Shown here in pieces: positions 40,647-51,280 of a stretch of 64,000 nucleotides of DNA. Source of the DNA: an uncultured Eubacterium sp. (lineage in GTDB: Bacteria; Bacillota; Clostridia; Peptostreptococcales; Anaerovoracaceae); NCBI GenBank assembly GCA_946555345.1, contig CAMNSS010000003.1, positions 72,080 to 136,079 on the forward strand, read 5' to 3'. Every line of letters begins with the position of its first letter. Within the stretch, counting starts at the first letter, position 1. Made by a program: the position numbers and the translations under genes. The notes beneath the pieces were generated by a model that made no database searches, was not told the origin of the DNA, and saw only the letters and a list, made by a program, of their open reading frames with translations.

Positions 40647-41342
40647 ATGAAAAAATCAAAATGGCTCATCGCACTCATGGTACTTATTATGGCATTCTCA
40701 ATGACTGCCTGCGGTGGCGGGGAAGAAGAAGCGGCAGAAGAACCAGCGGCGCCATCGGCTGACTGCTGGGCAGACCAATACGTTGCGCTCATCGAATCAG
40801 GGGAAGCAAGGGATTTTGCTGATTACGACGACATGAAAGCGAAACTGGATGAATTCCGTGAAGAATGCGGCGCAACTTACATCTATGCGCTGTCGCCTGG
40901 AAAGGATGGCGTCCCTTCCCTGGACGGGGACACGACGGAAAGCGGCGCGTTCCTCATCACGATCGATGGGTCTGATGATCCTGATGACTGGGCGGAAGAC
41001 TACGGATGGGAAGTACAGTTTACCGAAGCATGGGACGGCACGCCAGCAGCGGCAAGATCCGCATGGGACAACGACGATGCAGGCGATAACCACGATATCT
41101 GCTGGTCCGCATTCGCACCTGTCTATGACAGCGAAGGCAACGTCGTATGCATCCTCGGAATCGACTATCCATGCGCTGACATCCTGAAAGATTATCCTGC
41201 ATGGAACAGGGACAAGGATGAATGGAACGGTTACGAAGATGAAATCGGGGAAGAAGTCCCTGCTGACGTCCAAGCAGTTAAAGATGAGACGATTTCCCTC
41301 GTGACGAAGTATGCAGAGGCGTTGAGCCACCCGCAGGAATAG
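40647..41342 (+). CDS. Lipoprotein with Cache/PAS-like sensory domain
   Basis: 231 residues, RBS TAGGAGG. Signal peptide with lipobox (S-M-T-A-C, Cys22), then an acidic linker. From about 60 to 185 the pattern resembles an extracellular Cache/PAS domain: CGATYIYALSPGKDGV, GAFLITIDGSDDPDDW, then ICWSAFAPVYDSEGNVVCIL and GIDYP. Such domains sense small molecules in chemoreceptors and kinases; here there is no transmembrane or signalling part, so it may be a binding lipoprotein. Strong negative charge, and a terminator downstream makes a single-gene transcript. Confidence 0.7.
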   Translation: MKKSKWLIALMVLIMAFSMTACGGGEEEAAEEPAAPSADCWADQYVALIESGEARDFADYDDMKAKLDEFREECGATYIYALSPGKDGVPSLDGDTTESGAFLITIDGSDDPDDWAEDYGWEVQFTEAWDGTPAAARSAWDNDDAGDNHDICWSAFAPVYDSEGNVVCILGIDYPCADILKDYPAWNRDKDEWNGYEDEIGEEVPADVQAVKDETISLVTKYAEALSHPQE

Positions 41343-41465
41343 GTTTTGCATTTAAGCATGGCGTAACAACACTGCGCAGTTCCGATGCTGTACCGCCAAC
41401 AAGAATAAGCTTTTGCATCGGTTAACCGGTAAAACCAACACCTTGATAGACTAGTTATTAAAAAA

Positions 41466-41495
41466 CATCCCCGCGCCTAGCGCGGGGTTTTCTTT
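41466..41495 (+). terminator. Intrinsic terminator after the Cache-like lipoprotein gene
   Basis: CCCCGCG (41,469-41,475), loop CCTAG, CGCGGGG (41,481-41,487), then TTTTCTTT. Confidence 0.9.
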
Positions 41496-41559
41496 ATGCA
41501 AAAAAGCTGTCCCCAGGCGAATCTGTTGGCAAGCTTTTTTTAATATTTTAACATCCTAA

Positions 41560-41800
41560 ATGTTTCGATTGCGAGATCAAGCCTCCCCCTCCCAAGCAGA
41601 GTCCCCGACTGTCTGTCGCTAGAGCAAGCTTCCCCAGGCAAAACCCTTGAGGGTCTACTGCTAGAGCAGGCTTCTCCAAGCAGAAGCCCTTAACTGTCCA
41701 GCGGAAAGCCGCCTCCGCTTGCGGCAGGGAATTTCATCCGTGTCCATCACCCTGACGCAACATAAAAAGCCGCCTCCGCCTGCGGCAGGGATTCCCCCGC
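41560..41800. repeat. Degenerate tandem and paired repeats in an intergenic gap
   Basis: Three imperfect units of about 45-55 bp of the type GAGCAAGCTTCCCCA...GCAGAACCCTT...TGCTA run from about 41,575 to 41,700. Next come two near-identical copies of AAAGCCGCCTCCGCTTGCGG (41,705 and 41,765 starts). The whole gap from 41,496 to 41,891 has no supported gene. Spacers are degenerate, so this is not a CRISPR array. Confidence 0.6.
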
Positions 41801-41891
41801 CTAAAAAATCAAACCTTGCAAACGCTGTATATTTTTGCTTTTTTGCGGCAATTATACAGAATTTTTCATAATTTACCAATTCCTCCTGCCA

Positions 41892-42314
41892 CTATTTCAA
41901 CCGCACGAAGTTCGATGTCGCAGAGGCAAGGCATTTTTCCGTCGCTTCATCATAAGCCTTTGCCGAAACCCGTACGAGCGTCCTGCCCAAATGAATGACC
42001 TCCGATTCAATGCGGAAGGCTTCTCCTCGAAATGGCCTGATATAGCTCACCGCTAAATCAGCCGTCGTGACGTCGCCTTCAGAAAAGGCGGCCACGCTCA
42101 TCCCCATCGCCGTGTCGAACATCGCCGCCACAGCGCCTCCATGCAGCTCGCCCCGCTGGTTTTGTTCCCACTCTTTTTTCTCAAACCGTATGGCGCTGGT
42201 CATTTTCCCTTCATCATAACCGCAAACCTTTGGCGCTAACATGGCATTCATCCTATGTTCCGCATTTTTTGTGATATTGTTCATGATTTTCTGAAACTTG
42301 TCCTTCATATCCAT
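41892..42314 (-). CDS. PaaI-family hotdog thioesterase
   Basis: 140 residues. The hotdog signature is GELHGGAVAAMFDTAMG, with the HGG loop and the catalytic acid (D) in the following helix; then TTADLAVSYIRPFRGEAFR and a C-terminal strand pair. Known role: hydrolysis of acyl-CoA, substrate unknown. It has no operon partner. Confidence 0.88.
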   Translation of the reverse strand: MDMKDKFQKIMNNITKNAEHRMNAMLAPKVCGYDEGKMTSAIRFEKKEWEQNQRGELHGGAVAAMFDTAMGMSVAAFSEGDVTTADLAVSYIRPFRGEAFRIESEVIHLGRTLVRVSAKAYDEATEKCLASATSNFVRLK

Positions 42315-42377
42315 TCTCCTCGCTAAGATGTTTGATTTGTGTACATTATAGCACGCAAGCTTATCACAGCGTACTTC

Positions 42378-42424
42378 AATGAACGCTTCCCTACGGCAAC
42401 GCCGTATCAGTCAATGCGTTCATT
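42378..42424. repeat. Nested inverted repeats
   Basis: Outer arms AATGAACGC (42,378-42,386) and GCGTTCATT (42,416-42,424) enclose an inner hairpin TACGGC-AAC-GCCGTA (42,392-42,406). Lies between two minus-strand genes, 64 bp upstream of the thioesterase start. Confidence 0.7.
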
Positions 42425-42550
42425 ATAGCACAAAGCCCCCAGAAACCATCAAGCGGATTCAAACACTTTCAAAAATCACTGAAAAGCAATAACAAAGCCT
42501 TGCGTTTTCCCCATTCAAGCTAGTATGAAACGATTTTTAATAAATCACAA

Positions 42551-43084
42551 TCAATCATTTTCCTTGTGTTTCCATGCAAAACTTAAAAACATATTGGAAA
42601 TATAAAATGCGATTTCTTCGATTGAAATATCCGTCGTATTGACGCAAAGGCCATAATGATGCTTTCCGCCCCATGTCTGCCCGGTAACAAGGCTATAGGA
42701 TTCAACCTGACGCTGTTCCACCTCAAGAATGCGATGCTTTAATTCCTTTGCTGACAGCTCCTTGTTCCATTTTCCTTTCAAGCGGCATCGTTCCTGTTTG
42801 CGCCCAATATCAGCATAGACAAAAATGCGATATGGCTTATAGCAAGAAAGAATATAATCCGCACAGCACCCAACAATCACGCAATCTGATTTTTCCGCTA
42901 ATTCTTTCAAAAGGTTGCATTCTGCAGTCCGCTGCGCATAATCCTTCGCAAATTCTACCCGCCGGGTCATCTCCGCAATCATTTCATAATCATAGTATTC
43001 CATATGAAGTATTTTTGCAAGGCGTCTTCCTAACTCCCGCCCGCCGCTGCCAAACTCACAGCTAACAGTGACTATTCTGTGCAT
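42551..43084 (-). CDS. Cytidylate kinase-like family protein
   Basis: 177 residues, shorter than true Cmk (about 220). P-loop SCEFGSGGRELGRRLAKIL at residues 8-26, then YYDYEMIAEMTRRV, a CVIVGCCADYIL block and IFVYADIGRKQERCRLKG. The P-loop lacks the usual K in G-x-x-x-x-G-K, as in this family of cytidylate-kinase-like proteins. Substrate unknown. Next gene upstream is only 4 nt away, so the pair may form an operon. Confidence 0.85.
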   Translation of the reverse strand: MHRIVTVSCEFGSGGRELGRRLAKILHMEYYDYEMIAEMTRRVEFAKDYAQRTAECNLLKELAEKSDCVIVGCCADYILSCYKPYRIFVYADIGRKQERCRLKGKWNKELSAKELKHRILEVEQRQVESYSLVTGQTWGGKHHYGLCVNTTDISIEEIAFYISNMFLSFAWKHKEND

Positions 43085-43088
43085 CTGT

Positions 43089-43637
43089 TTACCCCCTTAA
43101 CGGCTTTCGTTTATCGATATATTTTCTGCAAACGATAGCAGACTGGATGGACAGCTCTGTATCGACAGCATACGCAACAACAAGCATCGTGCTGATGAGG
43201 CCGCTAGCCGCCGCCGGAATTTCCAGTACGGCATTTTCTAGGAAAGGATGCAAAAGTTTTATTTGCATTACGGTAAACAGCCCCCAGCCAAACGAACAAA
43301 ACGGACAGATATATCCGTTCAAATTAAAGCGATTGCCGCTGTAATCCCAATACCTGGCATGAAACAGACTTTGCAACATCACGCCCGTAACGTATTCCAA
43401 AACGGTGATCCCCAGCATTCCAAGCAAAAAAATGAACAATATATTGTCTTTCACCGATGAAGTGAGCAAGAGATTGATGATTGCCCCAAAGCCATACATT
43501 GGAATGAGAGGGCCATATAAAAATCCCCGGTTCACCCACTTCCTTTCATGTGCCGAAACATACAAACACTCCCAGACCCAGCCAAGAAAACAATACAGAA
43601 AGAAAAACAACAGCCATTGCACGAATGCGTATTGCAT
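43089..43637 (-). CDS. CmpB-type (ABC_trans_CmpB) membrane protein
   Basis: 182 residues from the ATG at 43,637 (MQYAFVQWLLFFFLYCFLGW), with AAAGGAGGGAATTATTG upstream. Five to six hydrophobic segments; W-V-W-E-C near residue 20, NRGFLYGPLIPMYGFGA, EYVTGVMLQSLFHARYWDYS and NGYICPFCSFGWG are the family motifs. Annotated widely as a putative ABC-transporter type IV protein, but there is no ATPase here and its true function is unknown. Confidence 0.85.
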   Translation of the reverse strand: MQYAFVQWLLFFFLYCFLGWVWECLYVSAHERKWVNRGFLYGPLIPMYGFGAIINLLLTSSVKDNILFIFLLGMLGITVLEYVTGVMLQSLFHARYWDYSGNRFNLNGYICPFCSFGWGLFTVMQIKLLHPFLENAVLEIPAAASGLISTMLVVAYAVDTELSIQSAIVCRKYIDKRKPLRG

Positions 43638-43653
43638 CAATAATTCCCTCCTT

Positions 43654-44100
43654 TCACAAAGACAGTTCCTTCCGATCCACACGCCGCTTCAAAATTAGGG
43701 CTAACAAGGCAGAAAAAATCCTTGCCAAAACCGTGCTCCACCAGATCATGATCTGCCCGCCAAACAAAGGCGGTAAAATAAACATCAATACCAACATGAA
43801 CAATGGTTCGATAAAGGTCAGGATATAAGAAAAAATGCTTTTTTCCATTGCATAAAAGCTCGCAGTCGTAATGCGGAGAATCGCAACAAAAGGCACGGAA
43901 ACCAAAAAAATAGGCATAATTCCGGCAATCTGGACGTTGACCTCACCCGATGCCCCAAATAATGCACCAAGGCTCTCCCGGGTCAGATACATGACGATGC
44001 AGCCAACGACGGATAGCATAAATGCAAAACGCCGCCTTTTTCCGTCCGCCGTATGGCTGTACGCCACTTTACAGCATTTTGTCCTGTCAGCCTTATGCAC
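43654..44100 (-). pseudogene. MATE efflux gene remnant (C-terminal third)
   Basis: The frame encodes 148 residues; from about residue 28 on they fit only the C-terminal part of a MATE transporter (usual length 440-470): TRESLGALFG, NVQIAGIMPIFLVSVPF, ITTASFYAMEKS, and LPPLFGGQIMIWWSTVLARI. The first 300 residues are missing; the N-terminal 25 residues do not belong to the family, so this is a truncated gene. It lies behind a broken marR regulator, the usual partner of such a pump. Confidence 0.75.
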
Positions 44101-44212
44101 GTCCTTCGCAGTACAGCCATTTTCCGCAAAGGAACATCAAAAAAAGGCATCAAAGCATATAGCCCTGATCCCTTTCCAAATACGGTGTGGCATTTATGTA
44201 ACGATAACGCCG

Positions 44213-44644
44213 CTAAGCGTCGTTTTTCATTTCTCTTTCAAGCACGGTATTAAACAATGTAACATTGTCAACCATTTGCTGCACCCTGTCGCTTCCCATA
44301 ACCTAGAGCACACGATGTTCCAGTTCCCGTAAAGGTGTTAAAAGTTCCTTTGAATACGCAATCCCCTTTCCGGTTAATGTAACCTGCTTTTCCCGGCGAT
44401 CCGCACAGCCAGGGACAAATTCGATATATTCGTCTTCCTTCAAGGAGCGGATTACACTGTTGACCGTCTGTTTTGCCAAGCCGGTACAGATACAGATTTT
44501 TTTCTGCGTCATCGCCTTTTGCCCGTCCAAAACATACAGAACAAGCAACAGATAGTAGTTGATATTTTTTGAAGTTGCCCAGGATCTGTATAACCCGTTT
44601 GCCTGTCCCCACGCACCCCATAGTTTCTGTTCATCCGCAAGCAT
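44213..44644 (-). pseudogene. MarR-family regulator with in-frame TAG
   Basis: Reading from 44,644, MarR-type residues (ATSKNINYYLLLVLYVLDGQ, KQTVNSVIRSLKEDEYIE, with the winged helix, and R-R-E-K-Q-V-T-L-T-G-K-G) run to L-E-H-R-V-L, then a TAG at 44,303-44,305. The same frame continues to 44,213: V-M-G-S-D-R-V-Q-Q-M-V-D-N and more, as expected of a MarR C-terminal dimer helix. So the gene was 143 codons long and has one nonsense mutation (GAG to TAG is the simplest). Product is truncated to 113 residues and probably not functional. Confidence 0.8.
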
Positions 44645-44888
44645 AGCGTCCCTCCCATCTCATCACGCTAAATCCTATTATAGTATCCATACATACTTTT
44701 ATCAAGCCCTCTGAACAAACATCCATCGGATGCCCTATCGCAATTATTGATTATTGCTATTGCTAAAAACCTAAACCATATGCTGCCGATAAAACGATAA
44801 TCCCTGCGCCTCATTCTCCTAATACAGACAGCCCAAACCAGCGGCATATGCCGATAGCAATCCATCAGCTTGCTTCCGCATCCGGTGT

Positions 44889-46046
44889 TCAATTCCTTTT
44901 CTGCAACAATGCGACGCACTCCGTATGCTTCGTCCCCGGAAAGTTATCAAACGGCTTCACCGACACCACCCGATACCCGTAATACTGCATATAATAGAGG
45001 TTGTCCGCCAGCGACTTCGGATTGCACGAAATGTAGACAATCTGTTTAACGCCGTAGCTGATGATCCGATCCAGCGCATCCGGAGAAATTCCTACCCGCG
45101 GCGGATCGACCACGATCACATCCGGCTTATCCGCCAAGGTTTTCAGCGCTTCAAACACATCGCCTGCGATAAACTCGCAATTTTCCAGCCCGTTCAGCGC
45201 AGCGTTCGCCTTCGCGGATTCAACAGCCTCCTGGGCAAGCTCAATCCCGACCGCTTTCCCCGCCTTCTTCGCCAACGCCTGCGTAATCGTCCCCGTCCCG
45301 CAGTAAAGGTCAAATGCCGTCTTGTCCGCAAAATCATCGATTAGGTTAAGCGCATAGGAATACAAGTTTTCCACGGCATCCACGTTCGTCTGGAAAAAGG
45401 AAAATGCGCTGACCTTAAACCGCAGCCCCAAAATCTCTTCCATATAATAATCCCTTCCATATAGGATTTTCAATTCATCGCAATACACCGCATCGGCTAG
45501 CCTGTCATTGATCGTCCGCAAAACGCCTGCCAGCTTGTTTTCCAACGGCAAAGCCCGCAGCATTTCCACGAACCCCGCTTCATCAAACCCCGCCTCGGAG
45601 CTGGTGACAACATTCACCAAAAGCTCCCCTGTCCTGATGCCGCGCCTTACGATCAGATGCCGCATCAAACCCTTGTGGGTCTTTTTATGGTAATGCGAAT
45701 ACCCCTTTTCGGTCACAAAATCCAGCACCGCCCGCAGCACCCGGTTGAAGTCATCATGCACCAGCTGGCACGCATCCACAGTAACGATGGACATAAAATG
45801 CTTCTTCTTATGCATCCCCAGGGTCGTCGGTCCGCCCTTTTCCATGTCGCCAAAGGTATATTCCATCTTGTTCCTGTACCCGAACCTGTCCGGTGCAGGC
45901 GCAATCGGCAGCAGCGTCCCATAGTCGATATTTTTCTCCGCCAAAAGCCGCCGCACTTCCCCAGCTTTATTCGATAATTGCTCCTCATAAGGCACGCCCT
46001 GGTAAACACAGCCGCCGCACATATTGCTATCCTTGCAAAGTTCCAT
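44889..46046 (-). CDS. rlmD: 23S rRNA (uracil-C5)-methyltransferase RlmD-like
   Basis: 385 residues. N-terminal Fe-S cysteines: MELCKDSNMCGGCVYQG (C4, C10, C13); the TRAM domain of the E. coli protein is absent. Catalytic and SAM motifs: FDLYCGTGTITQALAKKAG, VVDPPRVGISPDALDRII, IVYISCNPKSLADNL (catalytic Cys) and PFDNFPGTKHTECVALLQ. Known role: 5-methyluridine formation in 23S rRNA (or tRNA, members overlap). Single gene, minus strand. Confidence 0.9.
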   Translation of the reverse strand: MELCKDSNMCGGCVYQGVPYEEQLSNKAGEVRRLLAEKNIDYGTLLPIAPAPDRFGYRNKMEYTFGDMEKGGPTTLGMHKKKHFMSIVTVDACQLVHDDFNRVLRAVLDFVTEKGYSHYHKKTHKGLMRHLIVRRGIRTGELLVNVVTSSEAGFDEAGFVEMLRALPLENKLAGVLRTINDRLADAVYCDELKILYGRDYYMEEILGLRFKVSAFSFFQTNVDAVENLYSYALNLIDDFADKTAFDLYCGTGTITQALAKKAGKAVGIELAQEAVESAKANAALNGLENCEFIAGDVFEALKTLADKPDVIVVDPPRVGISPDALDRIISYGVKQIVYISCNPKSLADNLYYMQYYGYRVVSVKPFDNFPGTKHTECVALLQKRN

Positions 46047-46244
46047 TCTGAATCGTAACCTCTCTTCTATATCTTTGACACCTTCTCCTAAGCCACATCG
46101 CTATACCGTGATACAATGAAATTTAAAAAGTTTGCTAGTGTTAATCCTTTTGCACATAAAGGATGAATTTCAGCAATATTCCTGTCTTATACCGCTTCCA
46201 TATGAAGAAAGCAGAAAATACGGCTTTCCTGCAAACCTTGTGGC

Positions 46245-47755
<1,511 letters not shown>

Positions 47756-48247
47756 CTACAAATACGAGATAATCTGGCGGTATGCATCCTTTAACCGCTC
47801 ATACGAACAGCCGCAGTTCGCAGGGCTGGTGGACGGAAGGCCGATCGATTCGACGCCGCAGATGGGAAAACACAGTTTTTTGTATAAGCTGGCCGCTTTC
47901 GCCCCCGTCGTAAAAACCGCCCGGATATCGGCCGCTTTCAGGATCAAATTCATGTCATTGGCAACAGGTTCTTTAATGCTGGCATCATCAGCGCCTTTGA
48001 TCTCACAGCTATCCAGCACGTCCCATAGGGCGATGTGATGGCGCAGCAAAAAATCCTTGCGCGCATCTACGCTGTCAGGCGTTGGCTCACCGAGCAGATC
48101 CGCCAGCACCGGCCAGAACCGATTCCTGGGATGGCCATAGTAAAATCCCTGTTCCCGCGATTTTGGCGACGGAATGCTACCTAATATTAAAACCTTGGAA
48201 TGCGCATCATAAAATGCGCCAAATTCATGCTCTACCCTCATCCGCAT
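47756..48247 (-). CDS. DNA-deoxyinosine glycosylase (UDG superfamily, HDG type)
   Basis: 163 residues. Uracil-glycosylase fold motif A reads VLILGSIPSPKSREQGFYYG, then HPRNRFWPVLADLLG, ALWDVLDSCEI and motif B with LPSTSPANCG (H replaced by T-S, as in UDG family 6). Known role: removes hypoxanthine from DNA (deamination repair). Single gene. Confidence 0.88.
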   Translation of the reverse strand: MRMRVEHEFGAFYDAHSKVLILGSIPSPKSREQGFYYGHPRNRFWPVLADLLGEPTPDSVDARKDFLLRHHIALWDVLDSCEIKGADDASIKEPVANDMNLILKAADIRAVFTTGAKAASLYKKLCFPICGVESIGLPSTSPANCGCSYERLKDAYRQIISYL

Positions 48248-48400
48248 CTCCTTTTCACAGATATTGGAGCAAGGCTGGCTTCGCCGGTTCTCTATCAGAG
48301 GGAAAACTGCATCTAAAAAATCAGCGAAGCAGCCGCCGCTAAAAAATCGGCGAGACTGCCCTCATATCCAAATCCATGCTTACAAATGTAACATTCTGGT

Positions 48401-49633
48401 TCACAAAAGAAGCATCGCATCCCCATACGAAAAAAACCGATACCGCTCTTTAATCGCTTCCTCGTATGCCGCTAATATCTTCTCCCGATCGTACAGCGCC
48501 GAAATGAGCATTAAAAGCGTCGATTTCGGCAGATGGAAATTAGTGATCAGGCAATCTATGATCTTAAATTCATATCCCGGATAAATAAAGATGTCCGTAT
48601 TTCCCGCACCCGGTTTCACTTGCCAAAAGCCGCCGTTCTTGCCCGCAACGCCGCCGAAATCTGTGTGCTGAACAGCAGCGCTATCGCCGGTCTGCTTCGC
48701 AACGTCGCCAACGCCGTTCGCTTTTTCAATATCTCTATCCCCAGTTCCGGCCGCTTTCCCAACCGCTCCATCTTCAGCTTCGGCCATTTTCCTAGAACCG
48801 CCATCCGCAACCGTCCCAGCAGGTACAAAATCCGCCGCACTTTCAACGGTCCTAGTGGATGTCGTCCCCACGGAAACAACCCTGCGCCCCTCCCGCTTCG
48901 CGCGGTTGATGAGCGCTGCGCTTTCCCCGCTGATGAAATATTCTTCAAAATGCATGGAATGCTCCTCGATATTCTCGCATTTCACCGGGCGGAACGTGCC
49001 GATTCCCACATGCAGCGTAACATAAGCCAGCTCCACGCCCTTCCGCCTGATCTTTTCCAACAGATCTTCCGTAAAGTGCAATCCCGCCGTAGGCGCTGCC
49101 ACAGAGCCTTCCTCCCTGCAATACACGGTCTGGTATCGATCCGCATCATCCGCATCCCCGGCTCTTTCAATGTACGGCGGCAGCGGTACGCTGCCCATCT
49201 CTTCCAGCCGTTCCATGAACACGCCTTCATATTGAAATTCCACAATCCTGGTGCCATCCGCCCCGTAGTCCTTAACCACAGCCCTAAGAAGCGGCGATTC
49301 GCAAAAAAGCACCGCATCGCCTGGTTTTAAACGCTTTCCCGGCTTTACCATAGTCTCCCAGGCATCCCCCTCCAAGCGTTTAATCAGAAGAAACTCTATT
49401 TTTGCCCCAGTCCCTTCCTTTACGCCAAACAGCCTGGCCGGAAGCACCTTGGAATTATTCAGCACCAAGCAATCACCTGCTTGCAGATAATCAATAATAT
49501 CAAAAAAATGCTTATGTTCCAGCTTGCCCGTATTCCTATGTACTACCAGCAATCTAGATTCATCTCTTTTGTCCGCAGGCTTCTGTGCAATCAGCTCCTG
49601 CGGCAGATGGTAATCAAAATCATCTATCCTCAT
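48401..49633 (-). CDS. queA: S-adenosylmethionine:tRNA ribosyltransferase-isomerase with an internal insertion
   Basis: From the ATG at 49,633 ([20 protein letters not shown]), aligned to the family start; an in-frame ATG 4 codons earlier exists, and neither has ideal ribosome site spacing. Motifs: [41 protein letters not shown] and [26 protein letters not shown], then a low-complexity insertion of about 70 residues, then [20 protein letters not shown]. Known role: adds the cyclopentene ring of queuosine to preQ1 tRNA. Length is 410, against about 340-350 normally, from this insertion. Confidence 0.95.
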   Translation of the reverse strand: MRIDDFDYHLPQELIAQKPADKRDESRLLVVHRNTGKLEHKHFFDIIDYLQAGDCLVLNNSKVLPARLFGVKEGTGAKIEFLLIKRLEGDAWETMVKPGKRLKPGDAVLFCESPLLRAVVKDYGADGTRIVEFQYEGVFMERLEEMGSVPLPPYIERAGDADDADRYQTVYCREEGSVAAPTAGLHFTEDLLEKIRRKGVELAYVTLHVGIGTFRPVKCENIEEHSMHFEEYFISGESAALINRAKREGRRVVSVGTTSTRTVESAADFVPAGTVADGGSRKMAEAEDGAVGKAAGTGDRDIEKANGVGDVAKQTGDSAAVQHTDFGGVAGKNGGFWQVKPGAGNTDIFIYPGYEFKIIDCLITNFHLPKSTLLMLISALYDREKILAAYEEAIKERYRFFSYGDAMLLL

Positions 49634-49887
49634 ACTCCTTCTCATCCTTCTGCACTTATTTTTCCATCCTTGCCTTTCGGCTTATTCTTCGATACTTACG
49701 TTCCAGCCCGCATATTTTTCTGCATTCCAGCCTGTATGCTTGTCCTCCATCATTCGCCGCATTCCGACCCGCATATTTTAATCCGCATCTTCCCTTGCTC
49801 ATTGCCTGTATGCTTTGCCCCGCATCCATATACCTTCATGCTCCAGCTTTCAGCTTACATCCTCCTGCTGCGGGCCCATTCCGGCCG

Positions 49888-50919
49888 CTACTCACTAATA
49901 TTGATGGATAACTGCCCTTCTTCGCATGAAATGCCCAAATGCCTGTATGCCTGCTCCGATACGACCCTGCCCTTCTGCGTCCTATGCAGGAATCCCGCCT
50001 GGATCAAGTATGGCTCATATACATCTTCGATGGTGACGCGTTCCTCCCCAATAGATGCCGCTATGGTGTCAATGCCCACGGGACCGCCCTTGAATCGCTC
50101 GATGATCATCCTTAAAATCTCGCGGTCCAGGCTCTCCAGCCCCATCGGATCGACGCCCAGCGCTTCCAGCGCCTGCTGCGTGATCCCTGCATTGATGCTG
50201 CCATCGCCCTTGACCTGGGAAAAATCCCTCACGCGCTTTAACATCCTGTTGGCCACGCGGGGCGTTCCCCGGGAACGCCTGGCCATTTCATCCATGGACG
50301 CTTCATCCACGCACACGCCAAGGATTTCCGCTGACCTGCCGATGATCTGCTTCAATTCATCCGCCGTATACATCTCAAACTTACAACTGACGCCGAACCG
50401 GTCCCGCAAAGGCGCGGACAAGCTCCCAGCGCGGGTAGTTGCGCCGATCAGCGTGAATTTAGCGATATCCAGCCGGATCGAACGCGCAGAAGGACCCTTG
50501 CCGATGATGATATCCAGCGCAAAATCCTCCATGGCGGAATACAAGACCTCCTCCACCGAACGATTCAGCCGATGAATCTCATCGATAAAAAGCACATCAT
50601 TTTCATTCAGGTTGGTTAAAATCGCAGCCAGATCCCCCGCACGCTCGATCGCAGGGCCTGACGTGATCCTGATATCCACGCCCATTTCATTCGCAATAAT
50701 GCCCGCCAAGGTCGTCTTTCCCAGCCCCGGCGGACCGTAAAACAGCACGTGGTCGAGCGGCTCGCCGCGCTGCTTGGCCGCCTCGATAAAAATCTTTAAA
50801 TTATCCGCCGCCTTTTTTTGCCCGATATAATCCGCCAGGGTTTGCGGCCGCAGGGTTTTCTCACTGCGTTCCTCGCCCTCTCCCAGCTCGGCAGCCGTAA
50901 TTCGTTCTTCGTAATCCAT
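49888..50919 (-). CDS. ruvB: Holliday junction branch migration ATPase RuvB
   Basis: 343 residues. Walker A GPPGLGKT at 62-69, Walker [11 protein letters not shown], sensor 1 region [20 protein letters not shown], arginine finger region and C-terminal helix-turn-helix ([28 protein letters not shown]). Known role: hexameric motor with RuvA. In other Clostridia ruvA and ruvB are adjacent or overlapping; here a 361-bp gap lies between. Confidence 0.98.
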   Translation of the reverse strand: MDYEERITAAELGEGEERSEKTLRPQTLADYIGQKKAADNLKIFIEAAKQRGEPLDHVLFYGPPGLGKTTLAGIIANEMGVDIRITSGPAIERAGDLAAILTNLNENDVLFIDEIHRLNRSVEEVLYSAMEDFALDIIIGKGPSARSIRLDIAKFTLIGATTRAGSLSAPLRDRFGVSCKFEMYTADELKQIIGRSAEILGVCVDEASMDEMARRSRGTPRVANRMLKRVRDFSQVKGDGSINAGITQQALEALGVDPMGLESLDREILRMIIERFKGGPVGIDTIAASIGEERVTIEDVYEPYLIQAGFLHRTQKGRVVSEQAYRHLGISCEEGQLSINISE

Positions 50920-51280
50920 ACTCCATACTCCGTCCTTTATCTATGCTCCGTTATTTCATTTCTAGCCTGGTTCGTTTCCCAGGCTGTAAACAGCCTTGGC
51001 AGAAATCCATCATAGCCGCCCGCAGACTGCGAATAGCATCCGCTCCATCATAGCGGTCCGCAATCCTGCGAACCGCAAAAACTGCTCACACAGGAAACCC
51101 GTGCGATTCCGGACCGCAGCAGCCTGCGCAAAAAACCAGAGCAATCGCTGTTCCGCAACTTTGCCATCCGCAACGGCAGCTCATGCAGAAAGCCCATACG
51201 GTCGCCGCCTGCAAAAAACAGTTCACAAAATGAAATCTGCCCGGTTACGGTCCGCAATCCTGCCATCCGCAAAAACTGCG
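50920..51280. other. Spacer between ruvA and ruvB with repeats
   Basis: No gene supported. It contains many CCGCA/GCGG units and a near-exact pair (GGTCCGCAATCCTGC, then CCGCAAAAACTGC) at about 51,056-51,083 and 51,249-51,278. The ribosome site of ruvB lies at its left edge. Origin unknown; decayed repeat or mobile element is possible. Confidence 0.5.

Noticed and set aside
41560..41800. CRISPR array
   Set aside because: Units are degenerate, of unequal length, without constant repeat and unique spacers, and no cas gene is near.
44668..44919. 83-codon minus-strand frame between marR and rlmD
   Set aside because: Odd composition, no ribosome site, overlaps rlmD; no family.
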